A stretch of 64,000 nucleotides of DNA, taken from assembly GCA_964446235.1 (NCBI GenBank), contig CAYUNW010000001.1, positions 62,001-126,000 on the forward strand, in the 5' to 3' direction. Of this stretch, positions 53,165-62,042 are shown in pieces (the first letter of the stretch is position 1; each line of letters opens with the position of its first letter). Source of the DNA: CAYUNW01 sp964446235 (lineage in GTDB: Bacteria; Patescibacteriota; Microgenomatia; 2-02-FULL-39-11). The notes below the pieces were generated by a model, which made no database searches, was not told where the DNA came from, and saw nothing but the letters and a program-made list of their open reading frames with translations. The translations under genes were made by a program, and so were the position numbers.

Positions 53165-54580
53165 TTATCCTGAAGGGTTAAATACCTGGCCAATAAATAT
53201 TATAGATCCAGTATTATTTTCAGTAATAAGAAACAAGAACGGTTTATTTACTACCATATCAAAAGGTGTTTGGTCATTAATTTCAATTGCAGTTTTTAAA
53301 CCAATTTCGATGCTTGAAGCTGCCGCTGCTTCGGTACCTTTTTCGTTTACTTCAATATATGTTTTATGTTTTATCTTTGATATGTATAAATCGTTTTCCT
53401 TTCTAATCCTGCTGAAATCAGCTGTTAAGTTGCTAAATGCTTCTTTTATACCAAGTTTTATAAAAACATCATTCATCATCTGTTCATATTCAATCCTAAA
53501 ACCCGGCATTCTTAACAATCCTTTTCTACCGGCATACTGACTTTGTAATTCGTTCCAATAATCTCCATTTAGTTTTTGTAATAAATCATTTATATCAATT
53601 TTAGGTAATATAACTGTCATCGCATAAGATGAATCTTTTCCATAAGGCAAAACTATCGACTGAAATTGATTGTTTTCTAAATAGATAAAGTTTTCCCTTT
53701 CCTGAAACATAAAAGGTACACTTATTCTATCCCCATTAATCAAATCAAAAAAATCAACTGTGGTTTTCGTGATATCGAATTCATATTTCCATAATGCATT
53801 AAAATAAAAAGCATTTAACAAAAACATCACCGTATTATTATCAATAGGAGGCTCTAGCATACCCTTTATCTTATTATTTGTTGTTTCTTTCACCCATAAA
53901 TTTATGTCATCAACAGTTTTATTGTCTGAAAAATCTGCGAAATTGATATAAATATTATAAAAATCTTTATTTATATTCATAAATTTTTCATTGAAATCCT
54001 TACCTTGTCTGGCCAAAATTGAATTTGCTAACTTAATTTCAATATCATTATTACCGACGTTTAAAACCTCGTTAAGAAATTTATTTTGTTGATTTATTTC
54101 ATCTTCGGATATTTCTGCGTAGAACATCGTTTGAGAAATTTCGTTTTTCGTATTCTCACTTGCACCGTTATATAAAATATCCAACACCATTGATAATGAA
54201 ATCGGGGAAAATAAAATATTTTCATTTTTATTATTGTTAGCGATTTTATTTAATAAGTTAAAAGCAAAATAATTATGAGACAAAACTACCTTATTAATAT
54301 TTTCTAAAGGTACTTCTGTCGGTTGTATAGTTATTTGCATATATGGAGTTGGTAATAATTCCTGTCGATTTTTGATATTATTAATCACTTTTATACTGAA
54401 TACGAAGATTATTATTAGAAAAGTTATCAGTATTAAATATATACTTTTATATTTGAAGAAAATTCTTTTTAATATTAAGTTTTTATTTGTAAGAAAATTT
54501 TGTATTTTTTGATTATCTGGAATTTGATTTGTCTTGTCAGATATATTATTGTCTTTTAGGGAAGTTAAGTCTTGGATCAT
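53165..54580 (-). CDS. membrane-anchored serpin
   Basis: 471 residues. A cytosolic N-terminus, one transmembrane segment (about 47-64), a Pro/Thr-rich linker (about 73-92) and a full serpin domain (about 98-471). Signatures: NILFSPISLSMVLDIL, the NAFYFNALWKYEF shutter region and the C-terminal NKPFLFLI. The hinge VNEKGTEAAAASS (Gly415 as P15) has the small residues needed for loop insertion, so it should be an inhibitor. P1 may be Lys429, but the reactive loop is about seven residues longer than in alpha-1-antitrypsin. Located outside the cell membrane; target protease unknown. Confidence 0.9.
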   Translation of the reverse strand: MIQDLTSLKDNNISDKTNQIPDNQKIQNFLTNKNLILKRIFFKYKSIYLILITFLIIIFVFSIKVINNIKNRQELLPTPYMQITIQPTEVPLENINKVVLSHNYFAFNLLNKIANNNKNENILFSPISLSMVLDILYNGASENTKNEISQTMFYAEISEDEINQQNKFLNEVLNVGNNDIEIKLANSILARQGKDFNEKFMNINKDFYNIYINFADFSDNKTVDDINLWVKETTNNKIKGMLEPPIDNNTVMFLLNAFYFNALWKYEFDITKTTVDFFDLINGDRISVPFMFQERENFIYLENNQFQSIVLPYGKDSSYAMTVILPKIDINDLLQKLNGDYWNELQSQYAGRKGLLRMPGFRIEYEQMMNDVFIKLGIKEAFSNLTADFSRIRKENDLYISKIKHKTYIEVNEKGTEAAAASSIEIGLKTAIEINDQTPFDMVVNKPFLFLITENNTGSIIFIGQVFNPSG

Positions 54581-54683
54581 AAATAGATTATAACAAATAA
54601 ATAATTATGAAATTTAATATTTTGAAAATCACACTTACAGTTTATGGCATAAATTTATAAATGTATTTTGAAAATTTTAAAAA

Positions 54684-55982
54684 ATGAATCAATCAGGAAT
54701 AATTAAATCTTTTATAAAAAAAAGCAGTTTCTCTGTAAAAGCTACCGGTTATAGTATGCAACCAATATTAACTCCGAAAGATTTACTTTTTTTTAAAAAA
54801 AATTCATTTTCAAATATTCAAATAAATGACATTATCATAGTCAAAAAATCTGATAAATACCTAGTTCATAGAGTTATTTATAAAAATAGTAAATATCTAG
54901 TTACAAAAGGTGATAATAATCCTTACACTGATGGTGAAATCAAACCTCATCAAATAATCGGTAAATTATTTAAAATTCAAAGAAATAATAGAGAACTTCA
55001 TCCTGACACGATATATCTAATACAATCAACTCAATATCTGAAAGAAATTATAAAAATAAAAAATGAATTTGAAAAAAAAGGGATTGATTACCTATTTTTA
55101 AAAGGCCTCCCTCTTCATCTATATTATGAAAAAAAAATACCAAGAAGATTGTATGCGGATTGTGATATTTTGGTTAACCAAAAACAAATTACCTTAATCA
55201 GAAAAATTTTGTTAAATAATGCATATGTTGAAACAAATAATCTATTAACCAATTTTCATTCCAAATTTAAAAAGATTGATACACAAATTGTCTTTTTTAA
55301 AAAAACGAGGCACTTTTCAATTATTTTTGACATTCATATATTACCAATATTCTTATCAAACCAATTAGGTTATTTGAATTCATTATATCCAACAGAAATA
55401 ACCAAACAGATACCGAACGAATTCCTTAAAAATAAAATTAAAATTAATATTGCTGATAACATTTTTTATATCCTTAACAGTTCAGATTTAATCATATTTC
55501 TATGTTTTCATTTTTTTCATCATAACTACAAAAGCATTACACAACTATATTTTATATATAATGTAATCAATGAACTTTCACAAAAAAATAATTCTAAACT
55601 TTTATGGAATAATGTTTTCTTAAAACTTAAAAAGTATAAGTTAATTAATTATTTATATCCTGTATTTATATGCCTAAAAAAATACTTCAACATCAAATAT
55701 CCAAAGAATTTTATATCCTCTATCAAACCAAAGTCTAAAATTATAAATTGGTACTATCAAAAAGTAATTTTTAAAAATATGAATGTTTTTACTGTTGAAA
55801 ATAGAATATCTGGAGGAATGAATAAATTTATGAATTTATTTTTTTTATCTGATGAAAAATTCAGTAAAAAAATATTCATTTTTTTTAATCCTTTAATTAT
55901 TTTTTCGATTTTTTTTGTGTTTTATGTTAAGTTTAAATCTATATTTAAAAAGTATCGCTATAAAAATAATTATATCTATTAA
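54684..55982 (+). CDS. S26/S24 signal-peptidase-like domain fused to an uncharacterised nucleotidyltransferase (NTP_transf_5 type)
   Basis: 432 residues. N-terminal domain (about 15-100) has the serine-peptidase motif ATGYSMQPIL (Ser24), VHRVIYKN (His62 where SipW-type enzymes use His) and VTKGDNNPYTDG. The second domain (about 120-330) has FLKGLPLHLYY and the acidic pair Asp159/Asp161 in YADCDILV, typical of the NTP_transf_5 family. The C-terminus has a hydrophobic segment (about 395-415). The gene is more AT-rich than its neighbours, which may signal transfer. Function unknown; such fusions appear near peptide-maturation loci. Confidence 0.72.
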   Translation: MNQSGIIKSFIKKSSFSVKATGYSMQPILTPKDLLFFKKNSFSNIQINDIIIVKKSDKYLVHRVIYKNSKYLVTKGDNNPYTDGEIKPHQIIGKLFKIQRNNRELHPDTIYLIQSTQYLKEIIKIKNEFEKKGIDYLFLKGLPLHLYYEKKIPRRLYADCDILVNQKQITLIRKILLNNAYVETNNLLTNFHSKFKKIDTQIVFFKKTRHFSIIFDIHILPIFLSNQLGYLNSLYPTEITKQIPNEFLKNKIKINIADNIFYILNSSDLIIFLCFHFFHHNYKSITQLYFIYNVINELSQKNNSKLLWNNVFLKLKKYKLINYLYPVFICLKKYFNIKYPKNFISSIKPKSKIINWYYQKVIFKNMNVFTVENRISGGMNKFMNLFFLSDEKFSKKIFIFFNPLIIFSIFFVFYVKFKSIFKKYRYKNNYIY

Positions 55983-56078
55983 TACTTAAGTCCAATATTA
56001 TTATAAAAAATGGCAATTCAAAAAATTGAAAATTATCCTTAAATTTTTTAATAAATTATAATAATTAATCGAAAAAAT

Positions 56079-56999
56079 TTAAGAGTGAACAATTGGTGAA
56101 TTAAGATCTATATGCACTTTCACAACATTAGATACCTCCTTCACTATTTGAAGATGAATTTTATCAAAAATTTTTTCTATCTCGGAAGTCTTCAAATCGT
56201 CTTTCAAATCAATATCCAAATCTACATAAATTTGATCGCTTCCTGAATAGATAGCTGAAATTTTATTTATGGAAAAAACTTCCGGTACACTCTTAACTGC
56301 AATTCTAATTCTTGCATGAATTTCCTTCGGAACGCTTTGACCAACAATTAAATATTTTGATTGGATAATTAATATAACAGCAAATAAGATAATTAAGCAT
56401 CCGATAACAATTGCCCCAATTGCATCAAATAGTATTATTCCGAAAAGATCATACAATAATATCGATATTAAACCTACAAAAGCTGATATCGTTCCTAAAC
56501 AATCACGAATCAGAGACGTCTTTACTAATTGTCTGCTTGATTGATGAAATGCTTGTAATAAAGATAGTTCTTTCTGATATATTTTTTTTAAACCTTGACT
56601 GAACGAATATCCATTTGAAAATAAGGAAACTATTAATACAGTTAAAGCAATCCACTTATATTCTAACGGTTGAGGCTTAAATAACTGGTCTAAACCCCTC
56701 CAAATAGATAATCCACTACCGAAAAAAAGCATAACTGTAGAAGATAGCAAAGCCCAAAAAAAGATTTCCCTAGCATGCCCATGCGGATGTCTTTCGTCTC
56801 TTGGTAATTTTGAGTTATAATAACCGATTACTAATAATGATGAGCCGATTGAATCTGCTATTCCTTGTACAAACACGGTAAATACCACCGCGCTGCCCGT
56901 TATAAGACTGACAACCAAATTAGTGGAAATATCAAGTAAATCAACGATAAATGAAATAAGTAAAACCCTTTTTGTAGAAATATTATCATTCGGATGCAT
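56079..56999 (-). CDS. cation diffusion facilitator (CDF) family transporter
   Basis: 306 residues, six transmembrane helices and a C-terminal cytosolic domain of about 80 residues. The sequence HPHGHAREIFFW after TM2 is the usual His-rich segment. Metal-site residues of TM2 (D48-like, GIADSIGSS) are present, while the TM5 pair is LYDLFGIILFDAIGAI. Exports divalent cations such as Zn, Mn or Fe by proton antiport; metal unassigned. Confidence 0.88.
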   Translation of the reverse strand: MHPNDNISTKRVLLISFIVDLLDISTNLVVSLITGSAVVFTVFVQGIADSIGSSLLVIGYYNSKLPRDERHPHGHAREIFFWALLSSTVMLFFGSGLSIWRGLDQLFKPQPLEYKWIALTVLIVSLFSNGYSFSQGLKKIYQKELSLLQAFHQSSRQLVKTSLIRDCLGTISAFVGLISILLYDLFGIILFDAIGAIVIGCLIILFAVILIIQSKYLIVGQSVPKEIHARIRIAVKSVPEVFSINKISAIYSGSDQIYVDLDIDLKDDLKTSEIEKIFDKIHLQIVKEVSNVVKVHIDLNSPIVHS

Positions 57000-57052
57000 A
57001 TTATTGATAATCTATCATAACATGTAAATTTTCACTTATAAAACTTCACCGG

Positions 57053-57081
57053 TTGACAATACATATATATAAAATTAAAAT
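57053..57081 (+). promoter_or_regulatory. promoter for the DsbA-like gene
   Basis: TTGACA at 57053-57058, 17-base spacer, TAAAAT at 57076-57081. A GGAG ribosome-binding site precedes the ATG at 57122. Confidence 0.75.
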
Positions 57082-57121
57082 GTTTTGTATATTTTTATGA
57101 TTTTAAAAAGGAGCAATCTAT

Positions 57122-57886
57122 ATGAAAAAAAATATGGAACCGATTAATAAAGATTCTTTACTGAATAATCCGAAAATTATAATATTTTTAGGAATATTAC
57201 TTTTAGTAATGACTTTTTTTTCAGGCACACTATGGACAAAAGTCAATTATCTTGAAAAAAACCAACAGAAAACAGCTGAAGGTGCTGATGCAGAAATTAT
57301 TGATGAAGGTATAGACGCGGATAAACCGGTTGATATTGATAAAATATCAGATAAAGATCATGTATATGGCGACAGAAATTCTAGAATAATTCTTTTTGAA
57401 TATTCGGATTTTGAATGCCCTTTTTGTAAAAAATTTCATCTGACAGCAAAAGAAGTTGCGGATGAATATAAAGGTAAAGTAGCCTGGGTATACAGACATT
57501 TCCCTCTTGATCAACTTCATCCAAAAGCTAGAAAACAAGCAGAGGCGTCTGAATGTGCTGCAGAAATTGGAGGAAATGATGGTTTTTGGAAGTTTTCAGA
57601 CAAAATATATGAGATTACCCCTTCAAATAACGGACTTGATATGGATAAGTTACCTGAATATGCTATGCAAGTTGGTTTGGATAAAAATAAATTTAAAGAA
57701 TGTTTGGATAGCGGTAAATATGCACAAAGAGTTGAAGCAGATTATCAAAGTGGGATAAAAGCAGGTGTTAGAGGCACTCCTGGAACAATACTTTTAGATA
57801 CAAAAACAGGAAAAACAAAAGTATTACCAGGAGCCGTACCCAAAGAGATGATCACTCAACCAATAGAAGAACTTTTAAAAAATTGA
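57122..57886 (+). CDS. DsbA-family thiol-disulfide oxidoreductase, membrane anchored
   Basis: 254 residues. A transmembrane anchor (about 20-41), a linker, and a DsbA/thioredoxin domain with the active site FECPFCKKFH, the VYRHFPLDQLHP segment and the cis-Pro loop GVRGTPGTILL. It forms disulfides in exported proteins and would be reoxidised by the DsbB-like protein at 52190-52735. It has its own promoter and terminator. Confidence 0.92.
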   Translation: MKKNMEPINKDSLLNNPKIIIFLGILLLVMTFFSGTLWTKVNYLEKNQQKTAEGADAEIIDEGIDADKPVDIDKISDKDHVYGDRNSRIILFEYSDFECPFCKKFHLTAKEVADEYKGKVAWVYRHFPLDQLHPKARKQAEASECAAEIGGNDGFWKFSDKIYEITPSNNGLDMDKLPEYAMQVGLDKNKFKECLDSGKYAQRVEADYQSGIKAGVRGTPGTILLDTKTGKTKVLPGAVPKEMITQPIEELLKN

Positions 57887-57904
57887 TTTAAAAAATTAAT
57901 TATC

Positions 57905-57937
57905 AAAAAGACTTCCAGTAACTTGAAAGTTTTTTTG
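57905..57937 (+). terminator. intrinsic terminator after the DsbA-like gene
   Basis: Stem AAAAGACTT..CA with TTG.AAGTTTTTT, one mismatch, small loop, ending in seven T. A wider TATCAAA/TTTGATA repeat flanks it. Confidence 0.7.
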
Positions 57938-57985
57938 TGGTTTGATAGTTAGCTGATTAATAATATAATAATACCTACATTATAT

Positions 57986-58192
57986 ATGTGTTTTTCTATA
58001 CCAATTAAAATTACCAGGGTAGAAAAAGGATGGATATACCTTGAAAACGGTAATAAAATAAAATTAACCAGATCAGTAACGGCTAAAAAGGGCGATTATG
58101 TAAGATATGCCGGAAATGTTATTATAGATTTCTTAACAAATAAAGAAGGATTGGAGATTAGAAAATTAATTAAACATATATATAGAAATTGA
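57986..58192 (+). CDS. HypC-like hydrogenase maturation chaperone
   Basis: 68 residues beginning MCFSIPIKIT, matching the HypC/HupF start MC(L/F)xIPxK with the essential Cys2, followed by GDYVRYAGNVI as in the HypC pattern GDYVLVHxGxAI. HypC carries the Fe(CN)2CO group during assembly of the NiFe site. The protein is divergent and short. It sits a few kilobases from the hydrogenase genes, which supports the call. Confidence 0.75.
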   Translation: MCFSIPIKITRVEKGWIYLENGNKIKLTRSVTAKKGDYVRYAGNVIIDFLTNKEGLEIRKLIKHIYRN

Positions 58193-58193
58193 T

Positions 58194-59075
58194 ATGTCCA
58201 AAGGTTTGTTTTTTGCATTATTTGCCGCATTTATTTCCGGCTTCTCAATATTTTTAAATAAAATCCTGATAGTAAAAGGTATCCAACCTCTACCTTTAAA
58301 CATAATTAAAAATTCCATCGCTTTGCTTATCATAAGTATTACTTTGTTAAAATTGAATAAATCTAAATTCCCATTAAACTCACAAATATGGCGTAATTTG
58401 ATAATTATCGGAATCTTGGGTGGAGGAATACCCTTCATACTTTTTTTCGAAGGATTGAAAATGATACCGGCAATAAACGCGGCGTTAATCCATAAAACTC
58501 TATTTATCTGGGTTGGAATATTTGCATTTTTATTCCTTAAAGAAAAAATCAGTCAATTCCAATTGATAGGTTATTTACTGATATTTGGAAGTAATTTTCT
58601 CATCAATGATTCAAAAAATATCGGATTTGAGTCAGGTGAAATTTTGATATTGACTGCTACAATATTATGGTCCTTGGAAAATATATTATCAAAAACTGTA
58701 ATCGCAAAAACTGGCAGCCTTATCATATGCTGGTCTAGAATGTTTTTCGGATTAATACTATTATTTGTATTTTCCCTAATGACAAACCAAACTTCTGCAA
58801 TTTTTACGCTTAATATCAATCAGTTAACTGTACTCTTTGTGTCAGGTGTGATGTTGGCTTTTTTTGTGATGTCTTTTTATAAATCGCTTGAATATCTACC
58901 GGTAAGCCTTTCTACAGCAATACTAGTATTATCTACGGTAATTACCAATATGTTGACTACGGTATTTATAACACGTCAATTTCCAATAAATGAATCTGTC
59001 TTCAATATTTTCAATATATCCATTGTGTTTATGATATACTGGATATTTAAATCAAAACAATATAAAGTGATCTAA
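58194..59075 (+). CDS. EamA/DMT-family membrane transporter
   Basis: 293 residues, ten predicted transmembrane helices in two EamA units. The C-terminal part of the first unit has LKEKISQFQLIGYLLI and the second begins with ILTATILWSLENILSK. Substrate unknown. It is in the same direction as the HypC-like and DUF6390 genes, one base from the first, so it may belong to the hydrogenase locus by transcription rather than by function. Confidence 0.85.
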   Translation: MSKGLFFALFAAFISGFSIFLNKILIVKGIQPLPLNIIKNSIALLIISITLLKLNKSKFPLNSQIWRNLIIIGILGGGIPFILFFEGLKMIPAINAALIHKTLFIWVGIFAFLFLKEKISQFQLIGYLLIFGSNFLINDSKNIGFESGEILILTATILWSLENILSKTVIAKTGSLIICWSRMFFGLILLFVFSLMTNQTSAIFTLNINQLTVLFVSGVMLAFFVMSFYKSLEYLPVSLSTAILVLSTVITNMLTTVFITRQFPINESVFNIFNISIVFMIYWIFKSKQYKVI

Positions 59076-59090
59076 TATCAGTATGAAAAA

Positions 59091-59822
59091 ATGAAATACG
59101 CTGGACCGGTGTTATGTGCCAGATACGCATACCCCCCAAATTCACTCCATCTGTGCGGTCCTGAAAAAGTTAAGGACCTGCAGTATTATTCTAAATCTTT
59201 AATATATGATAAAGGAACTTATGAAATAATCAAAGGCTTTAAAACTTTATACCCATATCTTCTATTGATAGCATCTGAGAATCATATTAAAGATCCGTTT
59301 CATCCAAAAGTCGTTGATGCGTATTGGATAGGAAATAATCTTTTGACAAAAATAAATTTCAGAAATTACGCTAAATTGTTGGAAGAAAAATTTCTATTAA
59401 ATAAACGTATAAAATCAAAACAATATAATAAATTAATAAAAAAAGTCATCGACTATCCATTGCCAAATCATGCTTTCCATGTTTTAAACATTTATAAAAG
59501 AACAAATCATTCTCAAAATGTACATTCATTGGAATCAATGAATATGTGTTTAATCAATTATGGTCAAATTACATATATAAACAACAATAGTATCATCATA
59601 ATTGCAAAATTATTAAAATACTTTAAAAGCAAGCTTGTATTTGGCAAAATCGAAACTCTCAATATCCTTCCACAGGCTACAAATGATCAAGAATTAAAGC
59701 TGCTTTCAGTAGGTGATTTTATCAGTTTTCATTGGGGATATTTATGTGAAAAATTAAACATCGAAAAATTAAATCGTCTGAAATACTATAATCAACTTGC
59801 CTTAAATTTTGCCAATAATTAA
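59091..59822 (+). CDS. DUF6390 family protein (hydrogenase-associated)
   Basis: 243 residues. Signatures remembered for DUF6390 are present: CARYAYPPNSLHLCGPEK at the N-terminus, VVDAYWIGNNLL, PNHAFHVLNIYKRT and FISFHWGYLCEKL near the C-terminus. The function is unknown, but such genes are often near NiFe-hydrogenase genes. Here it lies between a HypC-like gene and a maturation-protease-like gene, and its stop overlaps the next start. Confidence 0.78.
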   Translation: MKYAGPVLCARYAYPPNSLHLCGPEKVKDLQYYSKSLIYDKGTYEIIKGFKTLYPYLLLIASENHIKDPFHPKVVDAYWIGNNLLTKINFRNYAKLLEEKFLLNKRIKSKQYNKLIKKVIDYPLPNHAFHVLNIYKRTNHSQNVHSLESMNMCLINYGQITYINNNSIIIIAKLLKYFKSKLVFGKIETLNILPQATNDQELKLLSVGDFISFHWGYLCEKLNIEKLNRLKYYNQLALNFANN

Positions 59823-60208
59823 TGAAAAGAAATATCTATTTTTGCGAAAATAACATCGAGACTAAAGACCAATTACCGAAAGGATTAATAGTAAAATTAC
59901 AGAAAAGATTCCCAACAATAAATTTTTTGCATTTTGATCCCAATGAAGAGTTTGTAAAACCTGAAAAAGATCTGGTAATTATCGATACAGTTTATGGAAT
60001 AAAAGAAATACGGATATTTAAAAACCTACAACACCTTCAACTTTCTCCCAGAGTTACAATGCATGATTATGACTTATCTATACATTTAGGTATCATGAAA
60101 AAATTAGGAAAAATAAATAAGATTAAGATCGTGGCAATCCCAATTAATATTACGACTAATCAAATATATAAAAAACTAGAATTTATGATTTCTTCCAACG
60201 AAATTTAA
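59822..60208 (+). CDS. hydrogenase maturation protease-like protein (divergent)
   Basis: 128 residues. The central LVIIDTVYGI and the later RVTMHDYDLSIHLGIM have the pattern of HycI/HyaD endopeptidases (VVIVDA...G..., then SxHxxGL). The usual N-terminal GxGN..xxDDG motif is replaced by a different sequence, so a key metal-binding residue may be missing. It would cut the C-terminal extension of the large subunit. Its 3' end overlaps the large-subunit gene by 26 bases on the opposite strand. Confidence 0.6.
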   Translation: MKRNIYFCENNIETKDQLPKGLIVKLQKRFPTINFLHFDPNEEFVKPEKDLVIIDTVYGIKEIRIFKNLQHLQLSPRVTMHDYDLSIHLGIMKKLGKINKIKIVAIPINITTNQIYKKLEFMISSNEI

Positions 60209-61481
60209 GAAAATGAGTTGCACAGCTCATACACGGATCAAAAGAACGAACAATTCTTTCAATTATTCTTTCTAATTTATTTTTATCATTTATTCTAGAT
60301 ATATTTTCTTGAATATATTTTCTGATGCTTAATTCAATTACAGTCTGATTCACTCCTGTAGGCACTATAATACTTCCTTCAATTATTTTACCATAATCGT
60401 CAACTTTTATTTTATAAAATAAAGTACCTCTTGGTGCATCAATAACTGCTGCGGATTCACCTTTTTTCCGTAGGTATGTAACCGGTTTTTCCTGTTGAAT
60501 TTTCAGACAACCTAGGAGTTTTATGGAAGAATCGACTGCATGTAATATTTCTATCGCTTGAGCAAGATTATTATGAAAAATGTTTTTTGAAGGAAAAACT
60601 TTTAAATATTTCTCTGTATCACTAATCGTGTCAAGATTGAGATTGTTTTTTGCTAAATTTAATCTAGACAGTGCACCTAATAAAAGATTTTTATTTTTAA
60701 AATAATACGCAGTTGCTTGTGAATGATCTACTTTCACTTTCTGTAAGTATTTACCGTATTCTTCAGGTAAATATTCATTTCCGTCACTATTTTTAATAAT
60801 ACCATTTATAAATGACAGCTCGTCGTCAATAACCGAACTAAAAGTTATATCATTTAATTCTAGAATCATATCCCTATGATAAAACAAATCGATAATATCT
60901 ATTACTTTTGAACGTATTGCAATTAATTTTTTATAACAACTCATTAATGTAGTTTCATCAGGAAGTTTTAAAAATCCGCCTATTGTTAAATACGGTGCAT
61001 GAACTGATCTTCCTCCAACGGCCTTTGCCAGCTCATTACCTACTGCTTTGATAGAAAAGGCATTGAACAAATATTTATGTTCTTCGGGATTATTTTCATC
61101 AAAATCCAACAAAGAGTCTTTATTAAAAAAATCGGGTAGTACAAAAATATATAAATGTAGAGCATGATCCCTAATTATTAAAGCGTAATTAAGTAATTTT
61201 CTTAATATTTCTGTTTGTTTACTTATTTTTATATTAAATACTTTTTCAGCAGCTTTTAGAGCACACAACAAATGTGCATTTGAACATGTTCCGCATATCC
61301 GAGACGTAAGTTGCGGCAAAGCAACAATATCTTTTCCTCTAATAGCTTGTGTATAAAAACGTTTATACTCAGCGATTGAAAATTTTAAATCTCTTAGCTC
61401 CCCATTTCTAACCGAAATAATACAACTAGCTTTACCTTCAATCTTGGAAATATCCGAGATAGTTAAATCCAAATCATGCAT
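60183..61481 (-). CDS. [NiFe]-hydrogenase large subunit
   Basis: 432 residues. Nickel ligands: the N-terminal RICGTCSNAH motif (Cys63/Cys66) and the C-terminal DPCMSCATH motif (Cys417/Cys420). After His423 there is a nine-residue extension that a maturation protease would remove. The two Cys pairs and the DPCxSC form resemble the cytosolic group 3 branch, but the group is inferred. The small subunit lies directly upstream. No NAD/FAD-binding subunits are encoded near. Confidence 0.92.
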   Translation of the reverse strand: MHDLDLTISDISKIEGKASCIISVRNGELRDLKFSIAEYKRFYTQAIRGKDIVALPQLTSRICGTCSNAHLLCALKAAEKVFNIKISKQTEILRKLLNYALIIRDHALHLYIFVLPDFFNKDSLLDFDENNPEEHKYLFNAFSIKAVGNELAKAVGGRSVHAPYLTIGGFLKLPDETTLMSCYKKLIAIRSKVIDIIDLFYHRDMILELNDITFSSVIDDELSFINGIIKNSDGNEYLPEEYGKYLQKVKVDHSQATAYYFKNKNLLLGALSRLNLAKNNLNLDTISDTEKYLKVFPSKNIFHNNLAQAIEILHAVDSSIKLLGCLKIQQEKPVTYLRKKGESAAVIDAPRGTLFYKIKVDDYGKIIEGSIIVPTGVNQTVIELSIRKYIQENISRINDKNKLERIIERIVRSFDPCMSCATHFLKFRWKKS

Positions 61482-61486
61482 AGGAT

Positions 61487-61978
61487 TTAGTCAATTCCAA
61501 ATTCAATAAACAAATTTTCTATTAAATCAATAAATAATTTTTCATCCATTGGACAACCTGGAATGGAATAATCAACCTTTACGATATCAGATATTTTTTT
61601 TACGGATTTTGCATATTTAAATCTTGCTAGAAAACCTTCAATTTCAATATTGGTTTTATCATCAAAAAGATTCCGCTGAGCAGATGGCATACCATTACAA
61701 GCACATGCTCCTATAGCTACAATTTTTTTCGACTCTTTACGAATATTGAGGAGTTGTTCTTTTTGTACCTCCGATGTAATAGCGCCTTCAATAAATGACA
61801 CATCAATATTTTCTATCCTACTTCTTTTTTGCAAAACAAGAGCAGAACATATTTCTAGTTTATTTTTCCATTTTAAGTAATAATCATTTAGTATTTCGGT
61901 AAAAACAATAGTAGAATCTTCACAACATGAAAATGAAAACCAACCGATTCTTAATTTATTTTCTGACATATAAATCAT
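61487..61978 (-). CDS. [NiFe]-hydrogenase small subunit, very short
   Basis: 163 residues. Cluster-binding Cys: the adjacent pair Cys18/Cys19 in FSFSCCED, Cys92/Cys94 in GACACNGMPS and Cys142 in PGCPMDE. These match the proximal [4Fe-4S] cluster domain; the medial and distal cluster domain of longer small subunits is absent. The gene lies 5 bases upstream of the large subunit. A TATAAT on the minus strand (61994-61989) puts the transcript start within a few bases of the ATG. Confidence 0.85.
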   Translation of the reverse strand: MIYMSENKLRIGWFSFSCCEDSTIVFTEILNDYYLKWKNKLEICSALVLQKRSRIENIDVSFIEGAITSEVQKEQLLNIRKESKKIVAIGACACNGMPSAQRNLFDDKTNIEIEGFLARFKYAKSVKKISDIVKVDYSIPGCPMDEKLFIDLIENLFIEFGID

Positions 61979-61988
61979 CTTACATCAC

Positions 61989-61994
61989 ATTATA
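61989..61994 (-). promoter_or_regulatory. -10 element of the hydrogenase operon
   Basis: Minus-strand TATAAT, 10 bases before the ATG at 61978; no good -35 seen. Suggests a leaderless or very short leader transcript. Confidence 0.45.
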
Positions 61995-62028
61995 AATTAT
62001 GCCAATATATAGATGGTTTTTATATTTA

Positions 62029-62037
62029 TGTTATAAT
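62029..62037 (+). promoter_or_regulatory. extended -10 promoter of the RNase P RNA gene
   Basis: TGTTATAAT (extended -10, TGnTATAAT); the predicted start, about 7 bases on, coincides with the 5' end of the RNA near 62043. Confidence 0.65.
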
Positions 62038-62042
62038 TATTC

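Noticed and set aside
61487..61978. Frameshifted longer hydrogenase small subunit
   Set aside because: The bases downstream lead straight into the large-subunit gene after 5 bases, and there is no room for a second domain.
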